Assembly (NCBI RefSeq): GCF_042854845.1
Contig: NZ_AP031498.1
Span: forward strand, 4,278,001-4,342,000
Length of the DNA stretch: 64,000 nucleotides
DNA from: Maricurvus nonylphenolicus
GTDB lineage: Bacteria; Pseudomonadota; Gammaproteobacteria; Pseudomonadales; Cellvibrionaceae
Reading direction: 5' to 3'
Shown here: positions 1-8,363 of the stretch, one piece after another
Numbering within the stretch: the first letter of the stretch is position 1
How the letters are laid out: each line of letters starts with the position of its first letter
Translations under genes and position numbers: made by a program
The notes under the pieces: model-generated
What the model was told of the DNA's origin: nothing
What the model saw: only the letters and a program-made list of their open reading frames with translations
Databases searched by the model: none

Positions 1-752
1 TCACAGACACGTACGTACGGGTCCATGGAACCGCCCACATCAAAGAACAGCAGTACTTTTACCGCGTTGTGGCGCTCGGGCACCATTTTAATATCGAGGA
101 AGCCGGCATTGCCCGCCGTCGACTTGATGGTGTCATCCAGATCCAGCTCTTCAGCTGCACCGGTACGGGCGAACTTACGCAGTTTACGCAGGGCCACTTT
201 AATATTACGGGTGCCCAGTTCGATGGAATCGTCGAGGTTTTTAAACTCTCGCTTATCCCACACCTTCACAGCCGATTTATTGCGGCCTTCGCCACCCACA
301 CGGATACCTTCCGGGTTGTAACCGCTGTTACCAAAGGGTGAAGTACCGCCGGTACCGATCCAGCGGTTACCACCTTCGTGACGTTTTTCCTGTTCTTCGA
401 GACGCTTTTTAAATTCTTCGATAAGCTTTTCCAAACCGCCGAGGGACTCGATCTTGGCTTTCTCTTCTTCGGAAAGCTGCTTAAGGAACTCAGACTTGAT
501 CCAATCGTCGGGGATCAGGGCATCGACGATGTCCTCAATCCCTTCGAGATCTTTGAAGTAGGCACCGAAAGCACGATCGAACTTATCGAAGTATTTTTCG
601 TCCTTCACCATGCAGGTACGAGATAACATGTAAAAGTCATCGATATTGCCAAATGCCAAGTGCTTTTCCATGGCTTCCAGCAAAACCAATAATTCTTTTA
701 CCGTGACTGGTACACCAAAGCGGCGCAAGCCATAAAAGAAGTTTACTAACAT
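1..752 (-). CDS. CoxE-like von Willebrand A domain protein, partial (C-terminus off the left edge)
   Basis: Only the N-terminal 250 residues or so are visible. The start is ATG 752, preceded on the minus strand by AGAGGAAGG. The visible part is a charged helical region with a Lys/Glu-rich stretch, a Gly-rich linker, and then the first strand of a VWA domain with the metal-site motif DVGGSMD. The second conserved position of the usual DxSxS is Gly here. In known families, CoxE-like VWA proteins work together with a MoxR/CoxD-like AAA+ ATPase, and exactly that gene lies 64 bases upstream in the same orientation. A role in remodelling or maturing a protein complex, possibly a metalloenzyme, is inference; the target is not visible. 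Confidence 0.85.
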   Translation of the reverse strand, partial: MLVNFFYGLRRFGVPVTVKELLVLLEAMEKHLAFGNIDDFYMLSRTCMVKDEKYFDKFDRAFGAYFKDLEGIEDIVDALIPDDWIKSEFLKQLSEEEKAKIESLGGLEKLIEEFKKRLEEQEKRHEGGNRWIGTGGTSPFGNSGYNPEGIRVGGEGRNKSAVKVWDKREFKNLDDSIELGTRNIKVALRKLRKFARTGAAEELDLDDTIKSTAGNAGFLDIKMVPERHNAVKVLLFFDVGGSMDPYVRVC

Positions 753-816
753 CGTCCTTCCTCTGAATCTGTCTCTCGTTACCTGTTACCTTTTACCTGT
801 TAACCAGGCTCAAAAC

Positions 817-1662
817 TTACGCGTTCTGACGACGGGTCATAAAGGCCAGTCGCTCTAACAGGTGAACATCCTGCTCGTTTTTCAGCAGTGCGCCGTACAG
901 TGGCGGAATCGCTTGACGGGCATCTTTGTTCTTCAGCACTTCGTCAGGGATATCATCAGCCAGCAGCAGCTTCAGCCAATCAACCAGCTCAGAGGTGGAT
1001 GGCTTTTTCTTCAGACCAGGTACCTGACGTACGTCGAAGAAGATATCCAGGGCATCTTTCACCAGATCAGCTTTGATAGTTGGGAAGTGAACATCCAGGA
1101 TCTTGGTCATGGTGTCACGCTCCGGGAAGCTGATAAAGTGGAAGAAGCAGCGACGCAGGAAAGCATCTGGCAGTTCTTTTTCGTTGTTACTGGTGATGAT
1201 CACGATGGGGCGATGTTTGGCCTTAATCGTCTCACCAGTTTCGTAAACGAAGAACTCCATTTTATCGATTTCTACCAACAAGTCGTTGGGGAATTCGATA
1301 TCGGCTTTATCGATTTCGTCAATCAGCAGTACCACCTGCTCATCGCTATCGAAGGCTTCCCACAGCTTACCTTTCTTGATGTAGTTGCCAATATCGTGAA
1401 CCTTATCGTTACCCAGCTGAGAGTCACGCAGACGGGATACCGCATCGTATTCGTACAAACCCTGCTGGGCTTTGGTAGTGGACTTAATGTGCCACTGGAT
1501 CAGACGCATACCCATAGAGGATGCAACCTGCTCGGCCAGCATGGTTTTACCTGTGCCTGGCTCACCTTTAACCAGCAGTGGGCGTTGCAGTGCAACCGCG
1601 GCGTTTACCGCCATGCTCAGGTCGTCTGTAGCAACGTAATTCTCGGTACCTTCAAACTTCAT
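817..1662 (-). CDS. MoxR/CoxD-type AAA+ ATPase
   Basis: 281 residues, normal length for the MoxR family. Visible AAA+ elements in order are Walker A GEPGTGKT (33-40), Walker B VVLLIDE (110-116), the sensor-1 stretch ITSNN (156-160) and an arginine-finger-like DAFLRRC (about 166-172). It is a cytoplasmic ATPase expected to remodel a client together with the VWA protein encoded 64 bases downstream. In carbon monoxide dehydrogenase clusters the homologue CoxD helps mature the active site. A CoxLMS-type operon is present 40 kb away here, but a link is only a guess. A candidate AraC-type operator lies about 85-110 bases upstream of its start (1747-1773). Confidence 0.92.
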   Translation of the reverse strand: MKFEGTENYVATDDLSMAVNAAVALQRPLLVKGEPGTGKTMLAEQVASSMGMRLIQWHIKSTTKAQQGLYEYDAVSRLRDSQLGNDKVHDIGNYIKKGKLWEAFDSDEQVVLLIDEIDKADIEFPNDLLVEIDKMEFFVYETGETIKAKHRPIVIITSNNEKELPDAFLRRCFFHFISFPERDTMTKILDVHFPTIKADLVKDALDIFFDVRQVPGLKKKPSTSELVDWLKLLLADDIPDEVLKNKDARQAIPPLYGALLKNEQDVHLLERLAFMTRRQNA

Positions 1663-1746
1663 TTAAACAAATCCTCGTCGGTTAACAGGCGGATTCTACC
1701 ATATTCAGCCTACTTACTGGCGGTACAGCCAAAGACTCTTCAGTCT

Positions 1747-1773
1747 GTGCCACCTACTTGGTCAAATATGACA
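1747..1773 (-). promoter_or_regulatory. Candidate GlxA/AraC-type operator upstream of the MoxR gene
   Basis: Read on the minus strand the site is TGTCAT, then TGGCAC exactly 21 bases further on, with TTGACCAAG between them. The same layout (TGGCAC, TTGACCAAG, TGTCAT, also 21-base period) occurs at 2850-2876 beside the GlxA-type regulator gene. Direct half-sites two helical turns apart are typical of AraC-family binding. Assignment to the neighbouring regulator is inference. Confidence 0.5.
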
Positions 1774-1796
1774 CTCTTTTAAGATCTACCTAACAA

Positions 1797-2774
1797 TTAG
1801 GAGTTTCCAGGGCGAAAACGCCGGCGAAACTCACGTGGACTCACTTCGGTCAGGGATTTAAAGACCTGTGAGAAAAAACCAAAGTCCCGATAGCCCACAT
1901 CCAAACTGATCGTCTTGATGCTGTTATCGGAATTAATTAACTGGTGCTTGGCCGCTTCCACCCGCAAACGCTGCAAATAGCGGGTGGGTTTCTCGCCGGT
2001 GGCCTTTTGGAAACGGCGGATAAAGGTGCGACTGCTCATGCCCAGGTCATCGGCCAGCTGATTAAACTCCACCTTGTCGTGGTAGTTGCTGTCGAGCCAG
2101 TCCTGGGCCTTGTGAACGGAGCTGTCACGGTGCTGACGCAAGCCTGCGATATTAAACAGGGTCAGGTCGTAAGTGCGCCGGGTATCGTGGGTAATATCCT
2201 TGGCCATCTCGGTAGCCATTTCCTCACCGGCAAAGCGCTGTACCAAATGCATCGCCAAATCCATCGCCGCATTACCGGCGTTGGAGGTCAGCAGGTTGGC
2301 ATCTTCCACCAGGGCCTGGTTATCCTGCCACTCCACTTTGGGGAAACGTTTGGCCAAGTCTTTCATATGGCGCCAGTAACTGGTGGCCTTGCGCCCGTCG
2401 AGTAACCCCGCCTGTGCCGCCCAAAACGCACCGGAGCTTACCCCCGCAATAAGGGCGCCATTGGCGTACTGGTCCTGCAGCCAGGGGGTAATCTTGGCAC
2501 AGCTTTCGGCCATTGATTCCACATCGCCCCAGAAGTGGCACAGGTAGATAACGTCGTAACGCTCTTTGACGGCTTCAATATGCACATCGCCGTAGATTTT
2601 ACGGCCACTGAAAGATTGCACCGGGCCAGGTAAAGGCGTCACCAGATCACAGCGAAACAACTGGCTTTCACGGCGCATATTCACGCTCTGCAAAATATCG
2701 AGCAACATATCTGGCATCGACATCCAGATACCATCCGACAGAAGGATTCCTACCCGTATTCCATGATCCGACAT
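1797..2774 (-). CDS. GlxA-family transcriptional regulator (DJ-1/PfpI-like domain plus AraC HTH)
   Basis: 325 residues, the usual size of this family. Residues 1 to about 190 form a DJ-1/PfpI-like (class I amidotransferase-like) domain. Its nucleophile-elbow region reads AGVSSGAF (about 110-117), with Ser where active enzymes have Cys, so it is probably a ligand sensor and not an enzyme. The C-terminal 100 residues carry two AraC-type helix-turn-helix motifs (SSRTFIRRFQKATGEKPTRY and the YRDFGFFSQVFKSLTEVSPREFRR region). Relatives such as GbdR, CdhR and ArgR control catabolism of quaternary amines or amino acids; the inducer here is unknown. Divergent from the aldehyde dehydrogenase at 3159. 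Two matching candidate operators flank the gene. Confidence 0.9.
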   Translation of the reverse strand: MSDHGIRVGILLSDGIWMSMPDMLLDILQSVNMRRESQLFRCDLVTPLPGPVQSFSGRKIYGDVHIEAVKERYDVIYLCHFWGDVESMAESCAKITPWLQDQYANGALIAGVSSGAFWAAQAGLLDGRKATSYWRHMKDLAKRFPKVEWQDNQALVEDANLLTSNAGNAAMDLAMHLVQRFAGEEMATEMAKDITHDTRRTYDLTLFNIAGLRQHRDSSVHKAQDWLDSNYHDKVEFNQLADDLGMSSRTFIRRFQKATGEKPTRYLQRLRVEAAKHQLINSDNSIKTISLDVGYRDFGFFSQVFKSLTEVSPREFRRRFRPGNS

Positions 2775-3158
2775 AACGCGTACCTCATAGCGAGCGACAA
2801 CCGGGCTTTATATAGGGCTCATGACCACCTTAAAGCCCTCGGTCATTTATGGCACTTTGACCAAGATACCTGTCATTCTACTCAAGCCCGCTCGATATGC
2901 CTTGGCAAAGTCGTCCTTATTTACTAGCAATTTCGCTCACTTACGCCCCATTCCTTGACCAAAGACGCCAAACTGCTCAATTTTCATTCTAAAAAAGGGA
3001 CGCTTATAGGCAAACATGTTAAATTGCACAGGTGTACTATTAACAAATCGGGTATGTCATAATCCCGAATAGAGGCTATACCTTCACTACAACTAAATAG
3101 CCCATCAGAGCGAAATACATACATCACTTTAATGGCGACTTCCGAAAGGAGAGAGACA
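2775..3158. other. Divergent intergenic region, 384 bases
   Basis: No gene is visible here. It separates the GlxA-type regulator (minus) from the aldehyde dehydrogenase (plus) and so must hold both promoters. It contains the candidate operator at 2850-2876 and a further TTGACCAAAG at 2955-2964 that lacks the flanking half-sites. No convincing -35/-10 pair could be fixed by eye. Confidence 0.6.
2850..2876 (+). promoter_or_regulatory. Candidate GlxA/AraC-type operator in the regulator/aldehyde dehydrogenase gap
   Basis: TGGCAC at 2850-2855 and TGTCAT at 2871-2876 are 21 bases apart, with TTGACCAAG between. It is the partner of the site at 1747-1773. It lies about 76-102 bases upstream of the regulator start, so it could serve autoregulation, and about 280 bases upstream of the aldehyde dehydrogenase. 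Confidence 0.5.
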
Positions 3159-4595
3159 ATGAACAGTGCCGCCGAAGCATCTGCAATTGAAGAAACCACC
3201 AGCCGCACCCAACAGGTGTTTGCTAAACAACGCCAGGCCTCGCGTACTCACGCTTACCCAAGCCTGGAAACCCGCCTGTCCAATCTGGATAAGCTGGAAA
3301 AAGTACTGTTAGATAACCAGGACGCCATTGCCGATGCCATCTGTAAGGATTTCGGTAACCGCTCCAGCCTGGAAACCCGTATGCTGGAAATCTTCGGCCT
3401 GATCGGCGGCATCCAGTACACCCGCAAGCGCATGAAGAAGTGGATGAAGCCACAGAAGCGTCATGTGGGTATGGCTTACTTCGGCGCCAAGAACACGGTT
3501 CTGCCACAACCTAAGGGCGTGATCGGTGTTGTTACCCCATGGAACTACCCGCTGTTCCTGGCCCTGAGCCCAACCATCAGCGCAATCTCTGCCGGTAACC
3601 GCGTGATGATCAAAATGGCGGCCAACTCGCAGAATCTGTGTAAGCTGCTGGATCAACTGATCAGCCCAGTATTCGACGAAGAATACCTGGCGGTAATCCC
3701 TGGTGTATCTGCAGGCGAATTCACCAACCTGCCTTGGGATCACCTGGTATTCACCGGCTCTCCTGCCACCGGCAAGATCGTGATGGAAACTGCGGCGAAA
3801 AACCTGACTCCGGTTACGCTGGAGCTGGGTGGTAAGTCACCAACCATTATTGCTGAAGACTACGATCTGAAGACCGCTGCTGAGCGCCTGCTGTTTGGTA
3901 AGTTCCTCAACGCTGGTCAAACTTGTGTTGCTCCAGACTACCTGTTCGTACCGCGCGCCAAGGTTGATGCCTTTGTTGAAATCGCCAAAGAGATTGTTTC
4001 CAGCCGTTACCCAACTGCAGAAACCAGCGACTTCACTTCCATTATCGATGGTAAAGCTTTCGAACGTCTGACCATGACCCTGAAAGATGCGACCGATAAA
4101 GGCGCTAAGGCCGTCAACCTGCTGGGTACTGGCGAGCCTAACCCTGAGACTCGCAAGATCCCGCCACACGTGGTGGTTGATGCCAACGAAGATATGCTAA
4201 TTCTGCAGGACGAGATCTTCGGTCCGCTGTTGCCGATCAAGCCATACGATTCTATGGACGAAGTGATCGAGTACATCAACAACAACGAACGCCCGCTGGC
4301 TCTGTACCTGTACAGTAACGACAAAGCGACTCAGGAGAAGGTGACTTACAACACCATCTCCGGCGGTATGTGCATCAACGAAAGTATGTTCCATGTTGCT
4401 CAGCACGATATGCCATTCGGTGGTATCGGCAACAGTGGTATGGGTCACTACCACGGTAAGGAAGGTTTCATCGAGTTTTCGAAACTGCGTCCTATCTTCA
4501 AGCAAGGCCCGATTGGCCCTGCCGCGTTTATGGCGCCGCCTTACGGCCCGAAAGTAGAGAAAATGGTCAATATGATGATCAAGTGGAAATTGTAA
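3159..4595 (+). CDS. NAD(P)-dependent aldehyde dehydrogenase, coniferyl aldehyde dehydrogenase-like
   Basis: 478 residues from ATG 3159, which has AAGGAGAG 6 bases upstream; an in-frame ATG at 3132 has no such site. ALDH superfamily marks are TPWNYP (about 126-131), the general base Glu in LELGGKSP (about 222) and the catalytic Cys in NAGQTCVAPDYLFVP (about 256). The short N-terminus and the APDY sequence after the catalytic Cys are typical of class-3-like coniferyl aldehyde dehydrogenases, which oxidise aromatic or long-chain aldehydes to acids. The actual substrate is not proven. Divergent from a GlxA-type regulator and followed by a strong terminator, so probably monocistronic. Confidence 0.88.
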   Translation: MNSAAEASAIEETTSRTQQVFAKQRQASRTHAYPSLETRLSNLDKLEKVLLDNQDAIADAICKDFGNRSSLETRMLEIFGLIGGIQYTRKRMKKWMKPQKRHVGMAYFGAKNTVLPQPKGVIGVVTPWNYPLFLALSPTISAISAGNRVMIKMAANSQNLCKLLDQLISPVFDEEYLAVIPGVSAGEFTNLPWDHLVFTGSPATGKIVMETAAKNLTPVTLELGGKSPTIIAEDYDLKTAAERLLFGKFLNAGQTCVAPDYLFVPRAKVDAFVEIAKEIVSSRYPTAETSDFTSIIDGKAFERLTMTLKDATDKGAKAVNLLGTGEPNPETRKIPPHVVVDANEDMLILQDEIFGPLLPIKPYDSMDEVIEYINNNERPLALYLYSNDKATQEKVTYNTISGGMCINESMFHVAQHDMPFGGIGNSGMGHYHGKEGFIEFSKLRPIFKQGPIGPAAFMAPPYGPKVEKMVNMMIKWKL

Positions 4596-4627
4596 GCCCG
4601 TACTAAGTACTAGCTACAATAAAGGGT

Positions 4628-4655
4628 AAAGGGCCGGTTTTTCCGGCCCTTTTTT
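4628..4655 (+). terminator. Rho-independent terminator of the aldehyde dehydrogenase
   Basis: Stem GGGCCGG / CCGGCCC (4631-4637 and 4643-4649) with a TTTTT loop, followed by a run of six T. It starts about 33 bases after the stop codon. Confidence 0.9.
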
Positions 4656-4689
4656 ATTTCTGGGGTCTTTAGGTTAGTGCCGTGACCCC

Positions 4690-4863
4690 GGTTTACCCAA
4701 GGGCGGGTGGTACCTATTCCCGGCTGCAAGACTTGCCTTGGGGCGCTCGCACTGCGGAACTCGCTAAAAAACGCTCAGACAGTCCTCGTCGACACTCCCG
4801 CCCCAAGGCAAGTCTTAAACGCAACCTGATTGGTCATAGGCACCACCCGCCCTTGGGTAAACC
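4690..4863. repeat. Long inverted-repeat element (hairpin 1)
   Basis: Outer arms of 28 bases (4690-4717 and 4836-4863) are complementary except for one position. Inner arms of 17 bases (4728-4744 and 4800-4816) are perfect. The whole can fold into one 174-base hairpin with an interior loop. No transposase or credible ORF lies within it. It is non-coding and may be a MITE-like or REP-type element, or a structured RNA. Confidence 0.8.
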
Positions 4864-4907
4864 TACCTCCTATAAAATAAAGAAAGTTCAGTAGTAGCAC
4901 CTTGTGA

Positions 4908-5069
4908 GGAGGCGGTCGGTGGCGCTGCTCGTAGCAATCAGCCCATCGTTTAAGCGGCAGGCAAAAGTCAGGGTAGTCGCGGAGGTTGTTTGACCGCCAG
5001 GGAGTTTACGGAGCGCTGGCTTTTGCCTGCCGCTTATGGGCGCGAAGAGCAGCTCCACCGACTGCCTCC
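4908..5069. repeat. Long inverted-repeat element (hairpin 2)
   Basis: Outer arms of 23 bases (4908-4930 and 5047-5069) with two mismatches; inner arms of 19 bases (4952-4970 and 5017-5035) with one mismatch. The total span is 162 bases. It lies 44 bases after hairpin 1 and has the same nested two-arm architecture but a different sequence. No gene is visible inside. With hairpin 1 it fills most of the gap between 4596 and 5088. Confidence 0.8.
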
Positions 5070-5088
5070 GGGTTTATATCACCAAACT

Positions 5089-6084
5089 TTATTCCTCTAC
5101 ACGATGTAACAACTCATTCGAAGAAATACCCTGCGATATCTCTCCAACTTCAATTGAACGAACTAGCTGCTGAAGCTTTTTATTCACAGGACAAGCAATC
5201 CCCAAACGCTCCCCCTCTTCAACAATCGCCCCGTTCAGAAAATCAATCTCGGTCTTACGCCCCTCGGATAAATCCACCCACATAGAAGACCGCGCCTCGG
5301 GATCTATTGCCAACATCTGATTGGCCACTCGGGTAAATACCCAATCTGGCGACGACATTAACGGCGGCAACAACGAAGGCGGCAAACGGGTTAGCTTTAA
5401 CAATTTGATTTGTTTGGCTTTAGCCACCTTCATTAATTCCCTCATGGCCGCCGCCAATACCCGCCGATAACCACGCTGGGCGAGTTGTTCTTTTAAGGGA
5501 ATACCGGATATCGCATTGATGGCGTTATTCAGGTTCAGATGTAACTTGGCCCAGAGCATTGCCTCTATATCGTGATGAAGAGTGAACGTCAGTAGCTCGC
5601 TGGACAGTGTCTCTAAAGGCGCCGTTTCGGGTAAGGCAGGTAGATCTATGCCCCCTTCTGTCGCCAGGTGTAAGTGGCCTGGTTTAAGTTCTGCCACATT
5701 GGCAGAAAGTACGCCTCGTATGACTTGATTGCAGGGAAATGCCGCTTGGACCTGAGATTCTGCCCCCAAACCATTCTGCAGACAGATAATGATGGTATTG
5801 GGCCCTACCAATGGAGCCATATTCTCTAAAGCTGCCGCCAGGGCGGTGCACTTAACCGTCAACCAAAGTACCTCGGCCGACTCACCTCCGGCTTGGGGAT
5901 CAATAAAGTGCAAAATCTCAAGCTTCTGCCGGTGTTGTGCGTAATCCGTGATGAGCAGGCCTTGATCCAGCTTTTCGCGGGTAGCCGGTCGCACTACCCA
6001 ACCTACCTCCTGCCCTTGTGCCATCAGGGCTCCACCCAGATAACCACCTATAAGACCAGCGCCAAATACCACATGTGCTGTCAT
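5089..6084 (-). CDS. 2-dehydropantoate 2-reductase family protein (ApbA/PanE-like)
   Basis: 331 residues, slightly longer than classical PanE (about 300). N-terminal Rossmann fold with GAGLIGGYLGG (8-18). The C-terminal domain contains the catalytic-Lys region AMLWAKLHLN, followed by Asn residues, and the family motif SSMWVDLSEGRKTEID with the substrate-binding Ser and acidic residue. The start ATG 6084 has GTAGGAGAGAG upstream. PanE reduces ketopantoate with NADPH for pantothenate and CoA synthesis. Many paralogues of this family act on other 2-oxo acids, and no pantothenate genes are nearby, so the exact substrate is open. It stands alone, divergent from RNase II. Confidence 0.85.
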   Translation of the reverse strand: MTAHVVFGAGLIGGYLGGALMAQGQEVGWVVRPATREKLDQGLLITDYAQHRQKLEILHFIDPQAGGESAEVLWLTVKCTALAAALENMAPLVGPNTIIICLQNGLGAESQVQAAFPCNQVIRGVLSANVAELKPGHLHLATEGGIDLPALPETAPLETLSSELLTFTLHHDIEAMLWAKLHLNLNNAINAISGIPLKEQLAQRGYRRVLAAAMRELMKVAKAKQIKLLKLTRLPPSLLPPLMSSPDWVFTRVANQMLAIDPEARSSMWVDLSEGRKTEIDFLNGAIVEEGERLGIACPVNKKLQQLVRSIEVGEISQGISSNELLHRVEE

Positions 6085-6253
6085 ACTCTCTCCTACCTTT
6101 ATCTATGCTATCTATAATTGTTTTTTCTCCATCATAGGTGAGTGCGCTGAAAAAGATTGTCAACAAAGCAACATTGCAGCATTTTCACTTTCCCTTTAGG
6201 GGGACTTTGCTATGATTGCGCACCATCTGTAAGCCCTGTTTTTTGGTCACTTT

Positions 6254-8179
6254 ATGCTTGATGCAAACGCCTTATCCCAGCTATCCCAACTGAAACAAGA
6301 CATCCGCGCCGACAAGAACTTTGCCGAAGGCAATGTACGCGGCACCATGGGCCGCTTTGGCTTTGTGGTGATGGACGATGGCCGTGAGGCCTTTCTCCCC
6401 CCCGATGAGATGAGCCGGGTATTCCCAGGCGATCGGGTAGAGATCAGTTACGAGGAAGACGATAAGGGCAAGCTAACCGCTACCCTGGAAAAGCTGATTA
6501 ACAGCGAGACCAAGGATCTGATAGGCCAATATGTTGTACGTGGTAAAGGCCACTTTATCGCCACCGATATGCCGCAGCTAAATCGCTGGATCTTCCTACC
6601 GCCTAAAGCCCGCGGTAACGCCAAGGCCGATGATTACCTGCACTGCCGTATTTCCCGTCACCCATTTGAGGACGGCAAAGGCCAGGCCAAGCTGGTGAAG
6701 GTATTGGGTCAGGCCGATACTGTGGGTATTGAGCATCAGGTCACGGTATTGAAGCATCAGCTGGAAAACAGTTGGAGTGATAAGCAGGAGCAGCAAACCA
6801 AGGCCCTGCTGGAAGAGACTCTGGCCACCGAAGGTCGTCGTGATGCGACTGATATTCCATTTGTGACCATCGACTCTGCCACCACCAAAGATATGGACGA
6901 TGGCCTGTTTATCACCGCTACCGATAGCGGCTGGACCTTGCAGGTGGCTATTGCCGATCCAAGTAGTGGCATCAACCTTGATAGTGCCTTGGGTAAAGCA
7001 GCCCTGTCTCGCGGTAATACGGCTTACCTGCCAGGCGGTGCGGTAACCATGCTACCGGATACCCTGTCGAACACTACCTACTCACTGGTTGAAGGTGAAA
7101 CCCGTCCGGCCTGGTTATTTGATATCCAGATTAATAAAGACGGTACAGTGGCCCAGTTTGATTACGAGCCGGCCATTATTCAGTCTCGCCACAAGCTGAC
7201 TTATACACAGGTCGCTGAATTCCTGGAGCAGGATAATAAAGAGGCGGTACCTGCGGATTGTCAGGAATTGCTGTCAACTCTGACCGCCTGCGCCGAAGCT
7301 CGTACCGAGTTTCGTCGTAACAATATGTTGCTGATGGAAGAGCGTGACGATTACGAACTAAAACTGAACGATAAAAAGCATATCGATCACATCGAACGTC
7401 AGCAACGTAATAAAGCTCAGCAGGTAGTTGAAGAAGCCATGTTGGTGACTAACGCTTGTGCCGGGGAGACGTTTGCCAAGCATCCAAATACCGGTATTTT
7501 CTCTGCACACCAGGGTTTCCGTGAAGAAAAACACGAGGACATTAAAAAGGTTCTGCAGGAAGATTTCCCTGAGCTGGCGGAAATTGATTTCACCAGTGCT
7601 GAGGGTTACAAGCAACTGATCAACACCATGCACAGTAATCCAGAAGCGGCAAAACAGTTAAGTGCTTTCCGCTTGATGCTGCGCCCAGGAGAGTTAACAC
7701 TGGATGCCCGCCCACATATGGGTCTGGGTATGGAATATTATGCGACTGTTACGTCCCCGATTCGTCGCTATAACGATTTCTACAATCATATTGCTCTGGC
7801 AGCAATTCGCGATGAGAAGAAACTCAACGCACCTTCTGAGGAAGATCTGCAAAACCTGCAAGCTCAGATCGGTAAAACCCGTCAGTCTGCGCGTGATTTG
7901 GAAAACTGGTTAATCCGTTTATATATGGAACCTAAAGTGGGCGAGAGCTTTGAGGGCCGTATTATTCGCGTTAATAACCAGGGCGTAACGGTTAAATTGC
8001 TGGATAGCGGCATTACCGGTTTTGTAAAAGTTGGCAGTAAAGAAGACAGTTACAAGTTTGATGCATTGCGTATGACGCTTGGCAACGATGACAATAAGTA
8101 CGAGCTGGATCAGGATGTGAGCGTTAAATTATCTAACGTGAATCATGATCGTAAGCAGATTAATTTTGAGTTTGTTTAA
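6254..8179 (+). CDS. rnb: Exoribonuclease II
   Basis: 641 residues, as expected for RNase II (E. coli 644). Domain order is a cold-shock domain (about 20-80), a second OB domain, a central RNB catalytic domain and a C-terminal S1 domain (about 555-640). The four catalytic acids are visible in DSATTKDMDD as Asp207, 213, 215 and 216, six positions on from E. coli D201/207/209/210. It degrades single-stranded RNA 3' to 5' hydrolytically and matures or turns over mRNA. The start ATG 6254 has no strong ribosome site, but its N-terminus aligns with that of the E. coli protein. A housekeeping gene, unrelated to its catabolic neighbours. Confidence 0.95.
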   Translation: MLDANALSQLSQLKQDIRADKNFAEGNVRGTMGRFGFVVMDDGREAFLPPDEMSRVFPGDRVEISYEEDDKGKLTATLEKLINSETKDLIGQYVVRGKGHFIATDMPQLNRWIFLPPKARGNAKADDYLHCRISRHPFEDGKGQAKLVKVLGQADTVGIEHQVTVLKHQLENSWSDKQEQQTKALLEETLATEGRRDATDIPFVTIDSATTKDMDDGLFITATDSGWTLQVAIADPSSGINLDSALGKAALSRGNTAYLPGGAVTMLPDTLSNTTYSLVEGETRPAWLFDIQINKDGTVAQFDYEPAIIQSRHKLTYTQVAEFLEQDNKEAVPADCQELLSTLTACAEARTEFRRNNMLLMEERDDYELKLNDKKHIDHIERQQRNKAQQVVEEAMLVTNACAGETFAKHPNTGIFSAHQGFREEKHEDIKKVLQEDFPELAEIDFTSAEGYKQLINTMHSNPEAAKQLSAFRLMLRPGELTLDARPHMGLGMEYYATVTSPIRRYNDFYNHIALAAIRDEKKLNAPSEEDLQNLQAQIGKTRQSARDLENWLIRLYMEPKVGESFEGRIIRVNNQGVTVKLLDSGITGFVKVGSKEDSYKFDALRMTLGNDDNKYELDQDVSVKLSNVNHDRKQINFEFV

Positions 8180-8188
8180 TAATCAGAG

Positions 8189-8214
8189 GCCACGCTCTTA
8201 ATTCAGAACGTGGC
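8189..8214. other. Small hairpin after rnb
   Basis: GCCACG (8189-8194) pairs with CGTGGC (8209-8214), extended by TCT/AGA past one mismatch. There is no T-run, so it is a weak terminator candidate. It abuts the larger inverted-repeat element that follows. Confidence 0.4.
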
Positions 8215-8322
8215 GATTGCGATACCGCCTTCCCTTCCAGAACACGCTTTGCGCCATCCATGGCCGCTCTGCGTCGGCGTCCTGCCTCCGAAGGGTCTGG
8301 AAGGGAAGGCGGTATCACAATC
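8215..8322. repeat. Dispersed inverted-repeat element, copy 1
   Basis: Perfect 21-base arms at 8221-8241 and 8296-8316, extended outward by GATTG/CAATC after one mismatch. The 54-base interior contains ACACGCTTTGCGCCATCCA and a stretch ending GTCGGCGTCCTGCCTCCGAA. Both interior stretches recur almost unchanged in the element at 29447-29572, while the arms differ by compensatory changes. No coding potential is seen. It is a small non-autonomous repeat or a structured RNA. Confidence 0.85.
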
Positions 8323-8363
8323 TTCAGTCAACCACCTGCACAACTTTCTATATTTGTTTCAAA

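Noticed and set aside
781..816. Short repeats of ACCTGTTA between the VWA and MoxR genes
   Set aside because: Only a few imperfect units in a 64-base gap; too short to call a functional repeat.
862..1782. 306-codon open frame on the plus strand opposite the MoxR gene
   Set aside because: It is a shadow of the real minus-strand ATPase, which has all AAA+ motifs; the plus-strand translation has no recognisable domain.
4682..4894. 70-codon open frame within hairpin element 1
   Set aside because: It runs through both inverted arms of a non-coding repeat and has no ribosome site or recognisable sequence.
8215..8322. Insertion sequence or transposon end
   Set aside because: There are long inverted arms, but no transposase gene within or near; the compensatory arm changes point to a selected structure instead.
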